DNA of 64,000 bases from assembly GCF_900167055.1 (NCBI RefSeq), contig NZ_FUXP01000006.1, positions 100,680-164,679 on the forward strand, in the 5' to 3' direction. A model generated the notes under the pieces. That model was not told the origin of the DNA, did no database searches, and saw nothing but the letters and a program-made list of their open reading frames with translations. The first letter of the stretch is position 1. Every line of letters begins with the position of its first letter. The stretch comes from Lysobacter spongiicola DSM 21749. Its GTDB lineage: Bacteria; Pseudomonadota; Gammaproteobacteria; Xanthomonadales; Xanthomonadaceae. The position numbers and the translations under genes were made by a program. This document shows positions 9,414 to 18,400 of this stretch, piece by piece.

Positions 9414-10235
9414 TCAGGCGTCGGCCAGCGCGTTCGAAAGCCGGACGAAGTCGCCGACGGGAATCCGTTCGGCACGGGCACCCGGTGGAATGCCCGCGGA
9501 TTCCAGGGCGGCTGCGTCGCACACCTTGGAAAGTGCATTGCGCAGGGTCTTGCGGCGCTGCCCGAACGCGTCGCGCACCACCCGCGCGAACATGCCGCGG
9601 TCCACCACCTCGATCTCGGATGCCGGACGGGGCACCAGGCGCACCACCGCCGAATCCACTTTCGGGGCCGGCCGGAATGCGCCGGGGGGAACGGTGAACA
9701 GCGGAATCACCGAGCAGTACGCCTGCAGCATCACGCTCAGGCGCCCGTACACCTTGCTGCCCGGGCCGGCGGCCATGCGCTCCACCACCTCCTTCTGCAG
9801 CATGAAGGTCATGTCGCTGATCGCTGGAGCGTGGTCGAGTGCGTGGAACAAAATCGGCGAGGACAGGTTGTAGGGCAGGTTGCCGACCAGGCGCAGACGG
9901 TGCGGGCCATCCGCGCTTTCGCGGGCATCTTCCGCAGCCAGGGTGGTGAAGTCGACCTGCAGTACGTCCCGGTGGATCAGCTTCAGGATTCCATGGGCGC
10001 GCGCGGCCTCGGCCAACGGGGCCACCAGGTCGCGGTCGAACTCGATCACCGTCATCTCGCCATGGCGCTCGAGCAGCGGGAACGTGATGGCACCCTGTCC
10101 CGGGCCTATCTCCACCAGGTGGTCGCCCGGCTTGGGATTGACCGCCTGGACGATCTTGTCGATGACGGAGCGGTCGTGCAGGAAGTTCTGCCCGAGGTGC
10201 TTCTTGGCGGGCTCGGTGAAGGAGTGCGAAGTCAT
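9414..10235 (-). CDS. rsmA: 16S rRNA (adenine1518-N6/adenine1519-N6)-dimethyltransferase
   Basis: KsgA/RsmA methylates two adenosines near the 3' end of 16S rRNA during late 30S assembly. The N-terminal [11 protein letters not shown] is the family hallmark, SAM motif I is VEIGPGQGA (41-49) and the catalytic NLPY lies at 119-122. Length is 273 residues, as in E. coli. The start overlaps the pdxA stop by 4 bases. Confidence 0.97.
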   Translation of the reverse strand: MTSHSFTEPAKKHLGQNFLHDRSVIDKIVQAVNPKPGDHLVEIGPGQGAITFPLLERHGEMTVIEFDRDLVAPLAEAARAHGILKLIHRDVLQVDFTTLAAEDARESADGPHRLRLVGNLPYNLSSPILFHALDHAPAISDMTFMLQKEVVERMAAGPGSKVYGRLSVMLQAYCSVIPLFTVPPGAFRPAPKVDSAVVRLVPRPASEIEVVDRGMFARVVRDAFGQRRKTLRNALSKVCDAAALESAGIPPGARAERIPVGDFVRLSNALADA

Positions 10236-11224
10236 CGAGACAGGGCCCCGGTTCGTGCCGTCGCCATCGCCGAGCAGGTCCGGACGGCGGCGAACAGGCT
10301 GGAGGGATCCGCCGTGCCCTTGCCCGCGATTTCCAGCGCGGTGCCGTGGTCGACGGCGACGCGGGGGTAGGGCAGGCCGAGGGTGATGTTGACCGCGTGT
10401 TCGAACCCGCTGTACTTGAGCACCGGCAATCCCTGGTCGTGGTACATCGCCAGCAACGCGTCGAAGCCAGCCAGCCGGGAGGGCAGGAATGCCGTATCGG
10501 CGGGCAGGGGGCCGACCAGGCGCATGCCTTCCTCGCGCAGCGTGTCCAGCACCGGTTCGATCACGTCGATCTCCTCCCGCCCGAGGTGACCCTCTTCCCC
10601 CGCGTGCGGGTTCAATCCCAGCACCGCGATGACAGGATCTGCGAGGCCGAAATCGTGGCGCAGTGAAGCGTGCAGGATCCGCAGCGTCTTCGTCAGACTT
10701 TCGCGGGTCAGTGCGATCGGCACTTCACGCAGCGGCAGGTGGGTGGTGGCGAGCGCGACCCTCATCGTCGGATTGGCCAGCATCATCACCACGTCGCGGC
10801 CGGCGTGCCGGGCGAGCAGTTCGGTGGTGCCGCTGTACTCGATGCCGCCATTGTTGATCACCGCCTTGTTGACCGGGCCGGTGACCAAGCCCGAACACGC
10901 GCCGGCCAGACACCGCGAGGCCGCGTCCCGCAGCGCGGCGATGACGGCGTGCGCATTGGCAGGGTCGGGCCGCCCGAACTGGGCACGCCGGGCGGATGGA
11001 TGCTCGACCAGCGCGAGGCTGCCAGGCGCGTCGGCGTCGTCGGTGCCCGGGGCGCAGGTGCGAAGCGGCAAACGCAGTGCTTCGGCTGCACGATGCAGGC
11101 TCTCGGCATCGCCGAATGCGACCAGGGTGTGGTCGCCACGCGGCTGCTGGGCGAGCCGCACGCATAGCTCCGGCCCGACGCCGGCCGGCTCTCCCGGGAC
11201 CAGCGCGAGCCGGGGCGTGTGCAC
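10232..11224 (-). CDS. pdxA: 4-hydroxythreonine-4-phosphate dehydrogenase
   Basis: A vitamin B6 biosynthetic enzyme that oxidises 4-phosphohydroxy-L-threonine. LALVPGEPAGVGPEL at the N-terminus and the later GLNPHAGEEGHLGREE and MYHDQGLPVLKY are PdxA signatures, including metal-binding histidines. The start is read as GTG at 11224, one base after the surA stop, giving 330 residues (E. coli 329); upstream in-frame codons run into surA and have no homology. It is coupled to surA before it and to rsmA after it. Confidence 0.95.
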   Translation of the reverse strand: MHTPRLALVPGEPAGVGPELCVRLAQQPRGDHTLVAFGDAESLHRAAEALRLPLRTCAPGTDDADAPGSLALVEHPSARRAQFGRPDPANAHAVIAALRDAASRCLAGACSGLVTGPVNKAVINNGGIEYSGTTELLARHAGRDVVMMLANPTMRVALATTHLPLREVPIALTRESLTKTLRILHASLRHDFGLADPVIAVLGLNPHAGEEGHLGREEIDVIEPVLDTLREEGMRLVGPLPADTAFLPSRLAGFDALLAMYHDQGLPVLKYSGFEHAVNITLGLPYPRVAVDHGTALEIAGKGTADPSSLFAAVRTCSAMATARTGALSR

Positions 11225-11225
11225 T

Positions 11226-12560
11226 TCAGTCGTTGTCGGCCGGGGTTTCGGTGGCAGCACCGGGCTGCTCGCCTTCGCCGCGGAAATCGACGAACGCCTC
11301 ACCGCGCATTTCCCGCAGGAAGCGATCCCATTCGTCTTCGAGCTTGCGCTGTCCGATCGATTCGCGCGCCTGCGCACGCAGGTTGTCGGTGCCGGCGTCG
11401 GACTGCCGTGTCCCCGTCCTGCGGACGATATGCCAGCCGGCCTGGGTGCGGAAGGGCGCGGACACCTCGCCGTCGGAAAGCGCGGCAACCTGGCCGCCGA
11501 AATCGGGGCCGAACTGGTCACGCGTGAACCAGCCGAGGTCGCCGCCGCGGGCGCTCGAGCTCGGGTCCTGCGAATGTTCCGCGGCCAGCGCGGCGAACTC
11601 CGCCCCACCCTGGAGGCGCGCGTGCAGCGTGTCGGCCCGGGCCTTGGCCTCGTCGGCGGAGGTCGTGTCGTCCACCCGGATCAGGATATGGCTGGCCTGG
11701 TACTGGGTCACCATGCCGCCCTCGGTGGCTTCGGCCGGGTCACGGACGTCGACCACCTGCAGGAGCTGGAACCCGCTCGGCCCGCGGATGGGATCGGAGA
11801 TCTCGCCGGGCTGCATGTTGCGCACCAGCTGTGCGAACGCGGACGGAATTTCACCGGCCGAACGCCAGCCCAGGTCACCGCCGTCGAGGGCGTTCGGGCT
11901 GTCGGAGTAGCGCGCCGCGGCCGCCGCGAAGTCCATTTCACCGCGATCGATCAGCGACTTCACGCCCTCGATCTTGGATTGCGCCGTCTGGATCTGCTCG
12001 GGGGTCGCGGCCTCCGGCACGCCGACGAGGATGTGCGCGAGGCGGTATTGCCCGCCTGCGGCCTGCTGCGACTCGAGCGCTGCATCGACCTCGGCCTCCG
12101 TCACCGACACCTGGGTCTGCGCGAAGCGCTGGCGCAACCTCTGGACCAGCAATTCGTCGCGGATGGAATCGCGGAACTCGGAGAGCGAAGTGCCCTGGGA
12201 TGCCAGCTGCCCGCTCAGTTGCTCAACGGTGGCGCCATTCTGCGCGGCGATCGCGGCCACGGTCTGGTCCACTTCCTGGTCGGAGACGCGGACGCCGGTG
12301 TCCCGGGCGCGCGCGACCTGCAGCTTGAGCAGGACCAGGCGCTCGGCGACCTGGCGCTCGAGCACGTTCTCAGGGGGCAGTTGCTGGCTGCTCTGCGCGT
12401 ACTGGGCGCGGATGTTGGCCACGGCGCGATCGAGCTCGCTCTGCAGGATGACGTCCTCGTCGACCACCACGGCGATGCCGTCGATGGGCTGCACCTGCTG
12501 TGCCTGCACGGATACGGTCATCAGTGCGCCCGCGAGCACACACGCTAGTAGTTTCTTCAT
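11226..12560 (-). CDS. surA: Periplasmic peptidyl-prolyl isomerase chaperone SurA
   Basis: Escorts outer-membrane proteins, including LptD, across the periplasm. Residues 1-20 form a signal peptide (MKKLLACVLAGAL, cleavage near VQA). An N-terminal chaperone domain follows, then two parvulin domains: the first around residues 170-270 (RLAHILVGVP, DLGWRSAGEIPSAF) and the second around 280-380 (ASHILIRVDD, GGDLGWFTRDQFG). Length is 444 residues. It overlaps the lptD stop by 4 bases, so chaperone and client are translated together. Confidence 0.97.
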   Translation of the reverse strand: MKKLLACVLAGALMTVSVQAQQVQPIDGIAVVVDEDVILQSELDRAVANIRAQYAQSSQQLPPENVLERQVAERLVLLKLQVARARDTGVRVSDQEVDQTVAAIAAQNGATVEQLSGQLASQGTSLSEFRDSIRDELLVQRLRQRFAQTQVSVTEAEVDAALESQQAAGGQYRLAHILVGVPEAATPEQIQTAQSKIEGVKSLIDRGEMDFAAAAARYSDSPNALDGGDLGWRSAGEIPSAFAQLVRNMQPGEISDPIRGPSGFQLLQVVDVRDPAEATEGGMVTQYQASHILIRVDDTTSADEAKARADTLHARLQGGAEFAALAAEHSQDPSSSARGGDLGWFTRDQFGPDFGGQVAALSDGEVSAPFRTQAGWHIVRRTGTRQSDAGTDNLRAQARESIGQRKLEDEWDRFLREMRGEAFVDFRGEGEQPGAATETPADND

Positions 12561-14893
12561 GGGATCGGATCGAGGGAGTTGTCGTAATCGCCGCCGTCGA
12601 ACGTGGAGGGCGGCACAAGATAGAGATCTTCACGATCGTAGCCGACAATAGCACGGCTCAGGATCTCCTCGGATTTCTGCCCGGCCGAGCCCAGGCCCTT
12701 GAGTTCGAATTCCACGCGCAGGGAGTCATCCAGGTCGCCGTTGCGCTCGCGGATGTAGCGCCGCGCCACCAGCCGGACCGCCATGCAGCAGCTTTCCCAC
12801 TGCACGCCACCGATCGACTCGATCAGCTTGTCGTCTTCCAGCGAGTAGTAGTAGCGGCCGACGACGCTCCAGTTGCGGTTGACCGGATACAGGAACGAGA
12901 AGTCCACCTGCTCGGTGAGGTCGCGCCGGAAGCGATAGCCGAGGTTGACCACGCCGGTGTCGCCAACGAGGTAGCGCGCGCGGATGCTCGCCAGGTCCTC
13001 TCGCCGGTACTTCGGATCCCATTGGTAGGCCGCGTTGATGGTCCAGCGATCCGATGGCGACAACGAGACATCGGCGATCCAGGCCGACTTCCCCTGTTCC
13101 AGCGGAGTTTCGCCAGGCACGGTGACCAGGCTGTCCTCGAAATAGCGGATCTGGCCGACGCTGGCCGACAGGCGCTCGCGGCCGTCCTCCCGGCTGATCA
13201 GGCGGGTGGTGAGGGCGGTGGTGAGCTGGTTGGCGTCGACCTGCCGGTCCGGGCCGGTGTAGCGGTTGTCGCGGAACAGCTGGCCCCAGCTGAACGTCAT
13301 CGGCCGGGTATCGAAGCGGGGGAGCCCGTCCTGTTCCCGGTACGGCACGTTGAGGTAGTAGATACGCGGTTCCAGCGTCTGCAGGTACGCCTCGTCGCGG
13401 AACCGGAACTCGCGGTCGAAGAAGAGCCCCGCGTCCAGCGAAGTGATCGGAAGGCTGCGGGTGGGCGCGTCGTCGCCGCCGTTGGCCGCCGCCAGCCCGT
13501 CATCGAGCTGGTACGCCGTGTATCGCCACGCCACCCGGGGGGTCGCATACCAGCCTGCGCCTTCCAGCGGCATCGCGACGAACGGCTTCAGGTCGAGCCG
13601 GCTGCCCTCGTCGCGGACGTCGTGCTGGAACTTGACCGCCTCGGCGGTGATGCCGGCTTCGAACCAGTCCCCGACCGGCTGCGACCAGTTGAGGAAGGCG
13701 CGGGGCATGCGGTTGTACTGCAGGTTCCGCTCGCTGAGCGTGTAGTCGGCGAGCTGGTGGTGGTCGGCCATCAACCCCGCGTCCCAGTGGAGGCCACGCC
13801 CGTAGACACCCGCGGTGCTGGTGAGGTTCCACCTGGAGACGCCGTACTGGCTGTTGCTGAAATCCTCGAGGTAATGGGTGTCGCTGACCCAGCCTATGTT
13901 GGCGGTGGCGCGCCAGTTGCCGCCCAGCCGGTGCATGCCGGTGAACCGGAACTGGCCGCGGTTGTCCGGGTCGAAGTCGGGATCGTCGGCGTACCGGTCC
14001 GGCTCATCCTCGGGCAGCTTGTCTTCCGGCATCCACTCGCCCCACACCTCGCCCTGTCCGCGTTCGTAGAGCCAGCGGAACTCGCCCCCCAACTGGATGC
14101 CGCGCTCGGTCATGATGCGCGGGGTGATGGTGGCGTCGTAGTTCGGTGCCAGGTTGAGGTAGACCGGCTGACGGTAGTCAAAGCCGTTGCGGCTGGACAT
14201 GCGCACCGCGGGCCAGAGCAGGCCAGTGCGGCGGCGGTCGTCGATCGGGAACATCAGCCACGGCACGTACAGCACCGGCACCCGGCCAATCCGGACCGTG
14301 GCGTTGCGGGCGACGCCCATGCCCTCGGCGGTATCGATGTCGATGCGGCGCGCCTGCAACTCCCACGAGCGCTCCGTCGGCGGGCAGGTGGAGTAGGTGG
14401 ACCCGAGCAGGGCGCCATGGTCCCCTTCCAGCTCGATCGCTTCGGCACCGCCGTTGCCGCGCCGCTGGATCAGCTGGTAGCGCAGGTCCTCGATGGTGTG
14501 CCTGTCCGCTTCCTGGTCGCCGTGGGCGCGCTCGGCAACGATGCGCATGCCAGCATCCTGGTAGCGGACACTGCCCTCGGCCAGGTAGGTGCCGTTCTCG
14601 CTGTCGTAGGTGAGCTTGTCGGTTCCCAGGAACTGGTCGCCGCGGTTGAGCTCGACGTTGCCCTGGAAGATCGTGCTGTCGGACTCGCTGGCGTTCAGCG
14701 CGTCGCCGGCGATGTCCGTCGGCTGCCGCGTACGGTCGCCTTCCAGCGGGGCAGGTTCCGGTGCGTCCTCGAACGCGGGCACCGCGTCATCGATCGGGCA
14801 CAGGCTCCAGTCTTCGGACTCGTCGGCGGCATAAGCCGGCAATGCCAGCGCGATGCACAACGAAAGGGGGAGCAGGCGGAAGCTTTTGCGCAC
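12557..14893 (-). CDS. lptD: LPS-assembly protein LptD
   Basis: The outer-membrane beta-barrel that inserts lipopolysaccharide into the outer leaflet. The proposed GTG start at 14893 gives a normal signal peptide (cleavage near AYA|ADE) and 778 residues. An ATG at 14935 is possible but would put 14 polar residues before the signal. Four cysteines match the disulfide set of LptD: Cys32, Cys170 and the adjacent Cys702-Cys703 in WESCCMAV. An N-terminal beta-jellyroll (about 60-190) precedes the barrel. It heads the operon with its chaperone SurA. Confidence 0.95.
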   Translation of the reverse strand: MRKSFRLLPLSLCIALALPAYAADESEDWSLCPIDDAVPAFEDAPEPAPLEGDRTRQPTDIAGDALNASESDSTIFQGNVELNRGDQFLGTDKLTYDSENGTYLAEGSVRYQDAGMRIVAERAHGDQEADRHTIEDLRYQLIQRRGNGGAEAIELEGDHGALLGSTYSTCPPTERSWELQARRIDIDTAEGMGVARNATVRIGRVPVLYVPWLMFPIDDRRRTGLLWPAVRMSSRNGFDYRQPVYLNLAPNYDATITPRIMTERGIQLGGEFRWLYERGQGEVWGEWMPEDKLPEDEPDRYADDPDFDPDNRGQFRFTGMHRLGGNWRATANIGWVSDTHYLEDFSNSQYGVSRWNLTSTAGVYGRGLHWDAGLMADHHQLADYTLSERNLQYNRMPRAFLNWSQPVGDWFEAGITAEAVKFQHDVRDEGSRLDLKPFVAMPLEGAGWYATPRVAWRYTAYQLDDGLAAANGGDDAPTRSLPITSLDAGLFFDREFRFRDEAYLQTLEPRIYYLNVPYREQDGLPRFDTRPMTFSWGQLFRDNRYTGPDRQVDANQLTTALTTRLISREDGRERLSASVGQIRYFEDSLVTVPGETPLEQGKSAWIADVSLSPSDRWTINAAYQWDPKYRREDLASIRARYLVGDTGVVNLGYRFRRDLTEQVDFSFLYPVNRNWSVVGRYYYSLEDDKLIESIGGVQWESCCMAVRLVARRYIRERNGDLDDSLRVEFELKGLGSAGQKSEEILSRAIVGYDREDLYLVPPSTFDGGDYDNSLDPIP

Positions 14894-14981
14894 GCGGCCA
14901 TCCGGTGGGCGGAAACGGTCGCTAGCTTGCCCCATCCCCGGAAGCGCGGCAACGCGCGTGGCGTCGTCCCCGCGTGAAGGT

Positions 14982-15944
14982 TCATGTTGCCGCAATCGCG
15001 GAATCGGCCGTCCTGGAGCCACGCAAGGCATCGACATGGGCGACGCACGCTTCGGCGAGTGCCTCGAGGTTGTAGCCCCCTTCCAGCATGGAGACCAGTC
15101 GCCCCTCGGCATGGCGGTCCGCGATCGCCATCAGTTCCCGGGTGATCCAGCCGAAGTCGGCGGCCTCCAGTTCCATCTGCGCGAGGGGGTCGCGCCGGTG
15201 GCCGTCGAAACCGGCGGACACCAGCACAAGTTGTGGCCGGAACGCAGCCAGGGCCGGCAGCAGGTGGTCGCGCCAGGCACTTCTGAACGCGTCGCTACCG
15301 CTCCCTGGCGGCAGCGGGCGGTTGAGGATGTTGCCGACGCCACGCTCGCTGCTGTCGCCGGTGTCGGGGTAGAGCGGTGACTGGTGGGTCGACAGGTACA
15401 TGACCTTCGGATCGGCCCGGAAGATGTCCTGGGTGCCGTTGCCGTGGTGGACGTCGAAATCGATGATCGCGACCCGCGCCAGCCCATGGGCCTGGCAGGC
15501 ATGCCCGGCCGCCACGGCGATGTTGTTCAGCAGGCAGAAGCCCATTGGAATCGCCCGCGTCGCGTGATGGCCGGGAGGGCGGACGGCACAGAACGCCCGG
15601 TTGGCTCCGCCTTGGAGGGCTGCGTCAACCGCTGTGACCCCGGCGCCTGCCGCATGCACGGCCGCCACGGCGGATCCCGGGCCCAGGAAGGTGTCGGGAT
15701 CGATCGCATGTGCCGGCGTGCCCGGGGGCACCGGCGTGTCCAGCACCAGTGCGACCAGTTCGGGCTCGTGGACGCGCAACAGTTGCTCGCGGGTGGCGGC
15801 GGGCGCCTCCAGCCAGTCGATGTCGGGCCACTCGCGCTCCAGCGCGGCATAGATCGATGCCAGGCGGGCGGGGCGTTCGGGATGATGGGCCCCGGGTTCG
15901 TGTCCGAGGCAGGCCGGGTGGCGGTAAAGGGCGAGGCCTTCCAT
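14982..15944 (-). CDS. Histone-deacetylase-like family protein
   Basis: A zinc-dependent amidohydrolase of the arginase/deacetylase fold (acetoin-utilisation AcuC/HDAC group). The active-site motifs are intact: CAVRPPGHHA with the catalytic His pair, DFDVHHGNGTQ supplying zinc ligands, and SAGFDGHRRDP with the third ligand. Length is 320 residues. In bacteria such proteins deacetylate lysines, polyamines or other acetylated amines, so the substrate here is open. It ends 88 bases before lptD and lies 18 bases downstream of the cobalamin adenosyltransferase gene, so it may be the last gene of a short minus-strand operon. Confidence 0.93.
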   Translation of the reverse strand: MEGLALYRHPACLGHEPGAHHPERPARLASIYAALEREWPDIDWLEAPAATREQLLRVHEPELVALVLDTPVPPGTPAHAIDPDTFLGPGSAVAAVHAAGAGVTAVDAALQGGANRAFCAVRPPGHHATRAIPMGFCLLNNIAVAAGHACQAHGLARVAIIDFDVHHGNGTQDIFRADPKVMYLSTHQSPLYPDTGDSSERGVGNILNRPLPPGSGSDAFRSAWRDHLLPALAAFRPQLVLVSAGFDGHRRDPLAQMELEAADFGWITRELMAIADRHAEGRLVSMLEGGYNLEALAEACVAHVDALRGSRTADSAIAAT

Positions 15945-15962
15945 CCGCTTCGCCCTGCCCGG

Positions 15963-16517
15963 TCAGGCCTTGCGGCGCTCGTGGTTCCAGACCACCTCGC
16001 CGTGCCCGCTGGCGCGCGCCAGGACCCGGCACAACACGAACAGCAGGTCGGAGAGCCGGTTGAGGTAGCGCACCGCCTGCGGGCGCACCTGTTCCTGCCG
16101 TGACAGTGCGACGGCTTCGCGCTCGGCGCGGCGCACTACGGTGCGTGCCACGTGGCAGCGTGCGCTGGCCTCTCCACCGCCGGGAAGGATGAATTCCTTC
16201 AGCGGCGGAAGGTCGGCATTGAAGGCGTCGAGCTGCTGCTCGAGGCGATCGATGTCTTCGTCGTTGATCGCGGCATGGCCGGGAATGCACAGCTCGCCGC
16301 CCAGGTCGAACAACTGGTGCTGGACCGCCGTCAGCAGGCGACGTACGTCTTCCGGTACGTCCACCGCCAGCACCATGCCGATCGCGCAGTTCGCCTCGTC
16401 GACCGTGCCGTAGGCGCCCACCCTTGCCGAGTCCTTCGCGACCCGGCTGCCGTCGCCGAGGCCGGTGGAGCCGTCGTCACCGGTGCGGGTGTAGATCTTC
16501 GAAAGGCGGTTGCCCAC
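15963..16517 (-). CDS. Cob(I)yrinic acid a,c-diamide adenosyltransferase, PduO type
   Basis: Transfers adenosyl from ATP to cob(I)alamin to form coenzyme B12. The N-terminal IYTRTGDDGSTGLGDGSRVAK and VGAYGTVDEANCAIG, and the later ARTVVRRAEREAV with YLNRLSDLLFVLCR, are the PduO/MMAB ATP and cobalamin contact motifs. Length is 184 residues, typical for the stand-alone enzyme. No other cobalamin gene is in the window, so it may serve B12 salvage rather than synthesis. Confidence 0.95.
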   Translation of the reverse strand: MGNRLSKIYTRTGDDGSTGLGDGSRVAKDSARVGAYGTVDEANCAIGMVLAVDVPEDVRRLLTAVQHQLFDLGGELCIPGHAAINDEDIDRLEQQLDAFNADLPPLKEFILPGGGEASARCHVARTVVRRAEREAVALSRQEQVRPQAVRYLNRLSDLLFVLCRVLARASGHGEVVWNHERRKA

Positions 16518-16526
16518 GGCCGCGGG

Positions 16527-17102
16527 TCAGGCCGTGTGGGCGCGCAGGGCCGGGACCTGGGCCCTCAACAGCGCGAAGCCGCCGAACAACGCGGCCGAAT
16601 ACACCAGCGTGCCCAGTACCGACCAGCGGAAGAAGGGAATGCCTGCGACATAGGAGGCCATCAGGCCGGCGCCGGTCTGCGGGTACATCGGGTTGCCCAG
16701 CCAGGCCACGAAGTTGGTGACCAGATAGAACAGCACCGCGCCCAGCAGTGAATAGCCGAGGACGGAGGCGCCGCCGACCTTGCCGCGCATGCGGAAGCCG
16801 ATCACCGTCGTCAGCACGATGCAACCGTACACCGCCAGCATGTCGCGGCCACCGAACCAGCTCGCGTACAGCCCGCCATTGATGGAGGCCAGTACCAGGT
16901 CGGAGATGAGGAGCCCGACCAGCGGCACTGCCACCGCCCACCCGCGACTGGCGAACCAGGCGCCACCGAACAGCGCGATCGAAGCGACCGGCGAGAAGTT
17001 CGGCGGATGCGGCAACACCCGCGTCAGGGCGGCGAGCACGATCAGGCCCATGAGCACCAGCGGGCCGGCATTGAGGATGGAGGAAGCAGCGGAACGGTTC
17101 AT
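16527..17102 (-). CDS. DUF6580-like small membrane protein
   Basis: A 191-residue protein with about six hydrophobic helices. GGAWFASRGWAVAVPLVGLLISD and NFVAWLGNPMYPQTGAGL resemble a conserved family of bacterial membrane proteins often annotated DUF6580, distantly like ECF-transporter S components. The start at 17102 (MNRSAASS) has no ribosome site but is the first Met before the first helix. It is 9 bases upstream of the adenosyltransferase gene on the same strand, so a role near cobalamin uptake is conceivable, but only by neighbourhood. Confidence 0.75.
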   Translation of the reverse strand: MNRSAASSILNAGPLVLMGLIVLAALTRVLPHPPNFSPVASIALFGGAWFASRGWAVAVPLVGLLISDLVLASINGGLYASWFGGRDMLAVYGCIVLTTVIGFRMRGKVGGASVLGYSLLGAVLFYLVTNFVAWLGNPMYPQTGAGLMASYVAGIPFFRWSVLGTLVYSAALFGGFALLRAQVPALRAHTA

Positions 17103-17143
17103 CAGGAGAAGTGCTTGCCGACGGGAGCCGGTAGCATAGCGCA

Positions 17144-18400
17144 ATGCATTCCGACGCCTCCCCTGTCTCCGCGCCCGTCCACGACGTATTGGTCGTGGGC
17201 GGTGGCCTGGTCGGTGCCAGCCTGGCGATTGCGCTGGACCGGATCGGTGTCGACGTCGGGCTGGTGGAAGCCACGCCGTCGGGTTCGCCACCGCCCGTGT
17301 TCGACCAGCGCAACCTCAGCTTTGCGGAGGCGACCGTCAATGCGTTGCATGCGTTGGGGGTGATGCAGAAGCTGGAGGCGCCTGTCGGCGTGATCAGGCG
17401 CATCCATGTCAGCCGTCGGGGAGATTTCGGTCGCGTATTGCTGCAAGCGCCGGCACATGGCCGGACCGAATTCGGTCGCGTCGTGGTGGCGCGCGATTTC
17501 GGGCGGGCCCTCGAAGCCCGGCTTGCGGAGCTGCCCGGGGTGGCGCGGTACCGCCCGATGCGGTTCCTGGGCGTCGGGCAGGCCGAGGCGGGGGCTCGAT
17601 CGATTCGCGTGGCCGGGGAAGATGGCGAACGCCTGTTGCATGCGCGCCTGCTGGTGGGTGCCGACGGCACCCGCAGCGCGGTCCGGGAGGCGCTCGGCAT
17701 TGCGAGCCAGGCACACGATTACGGCCAGACACTGTTCGTCGCCCGGATCCGGAGCGAACGCATGCCCGACGGCACGGCCTACGAGCGGTTCGGCGAAGAC
17801 GGTCCGACGGCGCTGCTGCCGCGCGGCGACCGGCACTACGGGCTGGTCCACGGCGTCTCGCGCGCCGAGGCCGAAGAAGTCGAAGGACTGGATGAAGCCG
17901 GCTTCATCGCGCGGGTGCAGGAGGTCTTCGGCTGGCGGGCGGGACGCTTCACGGCATGCGGAGAACGAAGTGCGTACCCGATGACGCGGGTGCTGGCCGA
18001 GCGGACCACCGCGCCGCGGGCGGTGCTGGTCGGCAACGCGGCGCAGACGGTGCATCCGGTCGGCGCCCAGGGATTCAATCTCGGCTTGCGCGATGCGCTC
18101 ACGCTGGCGGAACTGATCGAGCAGGCACGGCAAGCGGATCCGTCAGGGGACAGCGGCGCGCCAGAGCTGCTGGCCCGCCATGTGGAGCGGCGCGAACCGG
18201 ATCGACGGCGGACGCTGGCGTTCTCCGATGGGCTTGCCCGCTTCACGGCCAACCCCGCGCCGCTGGCGACGCCGCTGCGGAGCCTCGGCCTCGCCGCAGT
18301 CGCCCGGGTGCCTTCGTTGCAGGCTTCGCTGGTCGCCGGGGCCATGGGCTATCGCGGCGATGTGCCCGCCCTGTGCCGTTCGACCCGGAGCGATGCATGA
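17144..18400 (+). CDS. ubiH: Ubiquinone hydroxylase UbiH (2-polyprenyl-6-methoxyphenol hydroxylase)
   Basis: An FAD monooxygenase of the ubiquinone ring-hydroxylation pathway. The N-terminal dinucleotide fold is VLVVGGGLVGASLAIALD, the mid motif LLVGADGTRSAVRE and the C-terminal FAD site LVGNAAQTVHPVGAQGFNLG. The block IHVSRRGDFG distinguishes UbiH-type members from UbiI. Length is 418 residues. Its stop overlaps the next hydroxylase by 4 bases, a pairing common in gammaproteobacteria. It is divergent from the membrane-protein gene, 41 bases away. Confidence 0.93.
   Translation: MHSDASPVSAPVHDVLVVGGGLVGASLAIALDRIGVDVGLVEATPSGSPPPVFDQRNLSFAEATVNALHALGVMQKLEAPVGVIRRIHVSRRGDFGRVLLQAPAHGRTEFGRVVVARDFGRALEARLAELPGVARYRPMRFLGVGQAEAGARSIRVAGEDGERLLHARLLVGADGTRSAVREALGIASQAHDYGQTLFVARIRSERMPDGTAYERFGEDGPTALLPRGDRHYGLVHGVSRAEAEEVEGLDEAGFIARVQEVFGWRAGRFTACGERSAYPMTRVLAERTTAPRAVLVGNAAQTVHPVGAQGFNLGLRDALTLAELIEQARQADPSGDSGAPELLARHVERREPDRRRTLAFSDGLARFTANPAPLATPLRSLGLAAVARVPSLQASLVAGAMGYRGDVPALCRSTRSDA

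Noticed and set aside
12500..14977. An 825-codon plus-strand open frame opposite lptD
   Set aside because: Shadow of lptD; lptD has four conserved cysteines and a signal peptide on the other strand.
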